NCBI GenBank assembly: GCA_018475625.1
Contig: JAAKEZ010000007.1
Span: 62,001-126,000 of the forward strand
DNA: 64,000 bases
Source: Candidatus Bathyarchaeota archaeon A05DMB-2
Lineage (GTDB): Archaea; Thermoproteota; Bathyarchaeia; Bathyarchaeales; Bathycorpusculaceae
Direction of reading: 5' to 3'
This document shows, piece by piece, positions 61,872-64,000 of this stretch (position 1 is the first letter of the stretch; every line of letters starts with the position of its first letter). The notes beneath the pieces are model-generated. The model had not been told where the DNA came from and searched no databases. It saw only the letters and a list, made by a program, of their open reading frames with translations. Made by a program: the position numbers and the translations under genes.

Positions 61872-62010
61872 CTGTGGACTTTTCAGGGTGGTAAGTATTC
61901 GGGAGAACGTTTATTTGATTATTATGAAGTTTCTGTACATATCTGGAATTCGGGTGCACTTTAGTGCTTAACACCGCTTCATTCAGAAGGTGACCACACC
62001 CCTCTGCTGT

Positions 62011-62101
62011 TTTCGACATGTTTTGAGAGTTTTTCTGCGTCAATAATGACCTCCCTCTATCGCTTCTGCATAGCTTTGCTATTAGGCCCCCAATTATGCT
62101 G
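62011..62101 (+). repeat. Dispersed intergenic repeat, copy 3
   Basis: Copy 3 reads TTTCGACATGTTTTGAGAGT, then CTGCGTCAATAATGACC, CCCTCTATCGCTTCTGCATA and GCTATTAGGC. It matches copies 1 and 2 with one base deleted relative to them near CTCCCTC, so any shared reading frame is broken. It lies between cheW and the amylase remnant. Confidence 0.75.
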
Positions 62102-62385
62102 CGACTGCAACGAAAACAGGAAAAAGATCGAGTTGGCGGAGGTTTGCTTTCCAACTCGGAAAAAGGCAAGGGTGGTGAGGGAAGGTAAGGGGAATATGGC
62201 CATTTTTCCGGGGAAAGCAAGTTCGCAAACCCTGAACAGCTATCGCTTGAAGTGGATAAAAGACAAACGGAGAAACTACCAGACGAGACCGCACAGAGGT
62301 CAGTTAAAGTGAAACAGTTACTGGGGAGCGGCGGGGAACCCTGCCTCCGTATAGGAGAAAAGAGAGGGGAGAAGGGGAAGCGGAT

Positions 62386-62418
62386 GAGAATCCGATTTTT
62401 TTCGGAAGCAGGATTCTC
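62386..62418. repeat. Inverted repeat with T-rich loop
   Basis: GAGAATCC and GGATTCTC form a perfect 8-base stem. Inner CGA/TCG pairs are possible on either side of a run of seven T. It may be a terminator or a remnant of an RNA gene. Confidence 0.45.
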
Positions 62419-62633
62419 CGGCTCTCTGGATTTCACTTATGGCTGAATAATAGATAAAAGGTGTATGAATTCAGAATTCACATTTGTGTATTTGGCTAAA
62501 ATTAAAATTGGATTTTCACTACTTTCTGTCACCAATTAAAGCAAAATACTGCAAATTCTTCAAGTTTAATCCGTTTGCTCGCACAATGCGAATTAAAAAT
62601 GTAGTTTAGATAAGTTTTTTATGCCATAAAACA

Positions 62634-63110
62634 ATGGTATCATGTGAGAACTTGTCCAATCGCAATTTTTTGACAACCAGTTCAAACACTGAGACCGAGA
62701 CTCGCGGCAAACCTGAAAAATTAGAAGATACAGACTTCAAGCCTCGAACGAATGTTTTTCCGTCACCTGAAGACTGGAGAGACCAAGTGATATATTTCCT
62801 CCTTGTGGACCGGTTCAACAATCCCAACGTTAAGGGCGCCCCTTTCACCGTGGAACCTCAAAATGAGCAGAGAGACTTGGAGGAAAGGAAGAAGTGGCAA
62901 GGCGGCAACCTGAAGGGAATCATAGAAAAACTAAGCTACATCCGGAATCTTGGCGCAACCACCATATAGGTAAGCCCCATCTTGAAGAATAGAACAGAGT
63001 CGGATTCTTATCACGGATACGCCATCCAGAACTTTCTTGACGTTGACCCACGATTCGGCACACTTGAGGAACTGAGAAAACTGGTTAAAGCGGCGCACGC
63101 GAAACACAAG
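62634..63110 (+). pseudogene. Alpha-amylase (GH13) N-terminal fragment with nonsense codon and deletion
   Basis: The reading frame gives DWRDQVIYFLLVDRFNNPN, KWQGGNLKGIIEKLSYIRNL and GATTI. A TAG (62967-62969) follows, then in the same frame VSPILKNRTE, DSYHGYAIQNFLDVDPRFGT and LEELRKLVKAAH. GH13 enzymes have Trp at the TAG (TIWVSP), so TGG became TAG. After KAAHAKH the homology ends, where an imperfect direct repeat (63104-63118, 63124-63137) may mark a deletion. The (beta/alpha)8 catalytic residues are lost. It is clearly decayed. Confidence 0.8.
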
Positions 63111-63255
63111 TCAGACCCGCGACCACAAGTTAGACCCCAACGGCAAATGTTGCTTTGCTACTCTTTTGAATTAAACTTAATTTGATTGGTTGGATTAACT
63201 TTAACTCATACTCTACAGACATAGGTAAAAATAAATAGCGCTGGTCAAGAAATTT

Positions 63256-63272
63256 TGACTAAGGCTTAGTCA
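63256..63272. promoter_or_regulatory. Perfect inverted repeat upstream of the secreted-protein gene
   Basis: TGACTAAG, G, CTTAGTCA forms a perfect 8-base dyad. TCAAGAAA stands on both sides (63245 and 63270). It lies 60 to 80 bases before the next start codon, a likely operator place. Confidence 0.45.
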
Positions 63273-63333
63273 AGAAACCTTGGCAAAAACCCTTTTAGGC
63301 AAAGGAAAAAAATAGTTGAATTATGGGATCTTC

Positions 63334-64000
63334 ATGGCCTTAACAAGGAAAGGCATAATTCCGTCACTTCCTGCGTTGACTCTTTTGGTTTTACTCGTAG
63401 CAAGTGCTAATCTGGTTGGCTCTTGTGTGGCAAACCCTTATTCCTATAGGGGACAAGTGCCTCCAGACCAAGAGACATACCCACCCGCAATCACCATAGC
63501 CTCGCCAATCAACAACACAGCTTACAATATAAGCAGAGTGCTGTTAACGTTTAACGTGACTGCGCCACAGTCAAAAACCGCTTCATCTACAGGCGTCGAT
63601 AACGTCGCATATAAAGCCGATTGGCAAAATGAGGCAATCGATATTCTTCAAGGCGGCCAAGGGCAGCCTTCGTTTAATCTACTGCTCTCCAACATCCCTG
63701 AAGGGCAGCATAGCATAGCAATCAAAGCGGATGGGACCGGCATCTACGTGAACGAGGAAGAGTTGTCCTACAAGTCATTTTTCATAAGCTCCACATCGAC
63801 AATAAGCTTTACAATAGACTGCACGGCACCAACCGTTTCAGTTCTGTCGCTTGCAGGCAAGACGTGCAACCTTTCGGATGTTCCGTTATATTTCACAGTG
63901 AACGAGCCAGTTTCTCAAATCGCATACAGCCTGAACGGAAAAGAAAACGTCACCGTTTCTGGGAATACGACCTTAACTGGATTGGCTAACGGAGACCATA
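63334..64000 (+). CDS. Secreted protein with Ig-like domains (partial, runs off window)
   Basis: ATG at 63334 begins MALTRKGIIPSLPALTLLVL, a signal peptide with a hydrophobic core ending near VASANLVGSC. The mature part has proline-rich QVPPDQETYPPAITIASPIN, then beta-rich sequence with several Asn-x-Ser/Thr sites. Two Ig-like units are seen, the second from PTVSVLSLAGKTCNLSDVPL on, with YSLNGKENVTVSGNTTLTGL. Such modules are common in archaeal cell-surface proteins. It is open at the window end. It has no known function. Confidence 0.75.
   Translation, partial: MALTRKGIIPSLPALTLLVLLVASANLVGSCVANPYSYRGQVPPDQETYPPAITIASPINNTAYNISRVLLTFNVTAPQSKTASSTGVDNVAYKADWQNEAIDILQGGQGQPSFNLLLSNIPEGQHSIAIKADGTGIYVNEEELSYKSFFISSTSTISFTIDCTAPTVSVLSLAGKTCNLSDVPLYFTVNEPVSQIAYSLNGKENVTVSGNTTLTGLANGDH

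Larger units (their letters stand above)
61872..62633. other. 762-base intergenic region with repeat copy 3 and a hairpin
   Basis: It holds dispersed repeat copy 3 (62011-62101), then a purine-rich stretch. A hairpin with arms GAGAATCC (62386-62393) and GGATTCTC (62411-62418) surrounds a T-rich loop. A frame at 62046-62312 starts inside the repeat and has no domain; I see it as accidental. AT-rich DNA before 62634 has TATA-like elements. Confidence 0.5.

Noticed and set aside
62046-62312. 88-codon ORF in the repeat copy 3 region
   Set aside because: It begins inside the repeat, has no domain, and is overlapped by a minus-strand frame. It is treated as non-coding.
61872-62633. Possible large structural RNA (RNase P or SRP) in the long gap
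   Set aside because: Conserved core motifs of these RNAs were looked for and not seen; only a simple hairpin is present.
62967-62969. In-frame TAG as a possible pyrrolysine codon
   Set aside because: The GH13 family has Trp (TGG) here and the protein is cut short soon after. A simple nonsense mutation explains it.

Overview
The window is chromosomal DNA of an archaeon. The evidence is archaeal-type information processing: Alba, uS15, aEF-2, the recombination/tRNA genes recJ-like and pcc1, archaeosine tRNA-guanine transglycosylase, an SmAP-type Sm protein, ABCE1, archaemetzincin and a presenilin-type protease. Many starts are TTG or GTG behind GGAGG-type ribosome sites, and AT-rich TATA boxes lie upstream. 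The gene set (several cytosolic NiFe hydrogenases, Hdr-type subunits, a tungsten aldehyde oxidoreductase, no methanogenesis genes) fits an anaerobic, possibly acetogenic or fermentative member of the TACK group such as Bathyarchaeia. That taxonomic placement is inference and was not tested.

Region 1 (1-14.2 kb) is mostly housekeeping: alba, a double flavodoxin, uS15, a RecJ-like DHH nuclease overlapping pcc1, an NSUN-type RNA methyltransferase, an Sm protein, a PAC2 protein, a Dph6-like PP-loop ATPase, tgtA, a PHP phosphoesterase, a beta-CASP nuclease, archaemetzincin, presenilin, and two flavoproteins (AfpA-like and iron-sulfur flavoprotein). Region 2 (14.3-26.3 kb) holds a methionine operon, metY-metX-metW, divergent from an HTH-CBS regulator with candidate shared operators. 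It continues with EF-2, a P2-type cation ATPase, ilvD and a membrane-anchored winged-helix protein with a Met/His-rich outer loop.

Region 3 (26.4-51.6 kb) is dominated by hydrogenases. hoxHYUFE (minus strand) encodes a complete NAD-linked enzyme. Divergent from it is a group 3b-type sulfhydrogenase operon in which the beta and gamma subunits are fused into one protein. Further on is an hdrC-hdrB-small-large-protease operon resembling Mvh/Hdr but without HdrA or MvhD. Between them lie an ADP-forming acyl-CoA synthetase fused to an acetyltransferase, a second Dph6-like gene with a duplicated Cys-rich small protein, an archaeal thymidylate synthase, a DUF438/hemerythrin/PAS protein, a type-2 asparaginase and ABCE1. 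Region 4 (51.6-64 kb) has aldehyde:ferredoxin oxidoreductase with its ferredoxin partner, a glycerophosphodiesterase, tRNA-Lys(CTT), a cheW-cheB-mcp cluster without cheA, a decayed alpha-amylase fragment, and a secreted protein running off the window end.

The less expected signals lie between the genes. Three dispersed copies of a repeat of about 90 bp sit in intergenic DNA (671-760, 54891-54983, 62011-62101). A 21-codon ORF with a strong ribosome site encodes an acidic, tryptophan-spaced micropeptide (44667-44732). There are two pseudogenes (an MBL-fold fragment at about 41.5 kb and the amylase at 62.6 kb), plus several palindromic operator candidates. Functionally, the hydrogenases, Hdr subunits, AOR and ferredoxins suggest a redox economy balancing H2, NAD(P)H, ferredoxin and thiol/disulfide couples. 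The partner assignments are inferred from gene content only.
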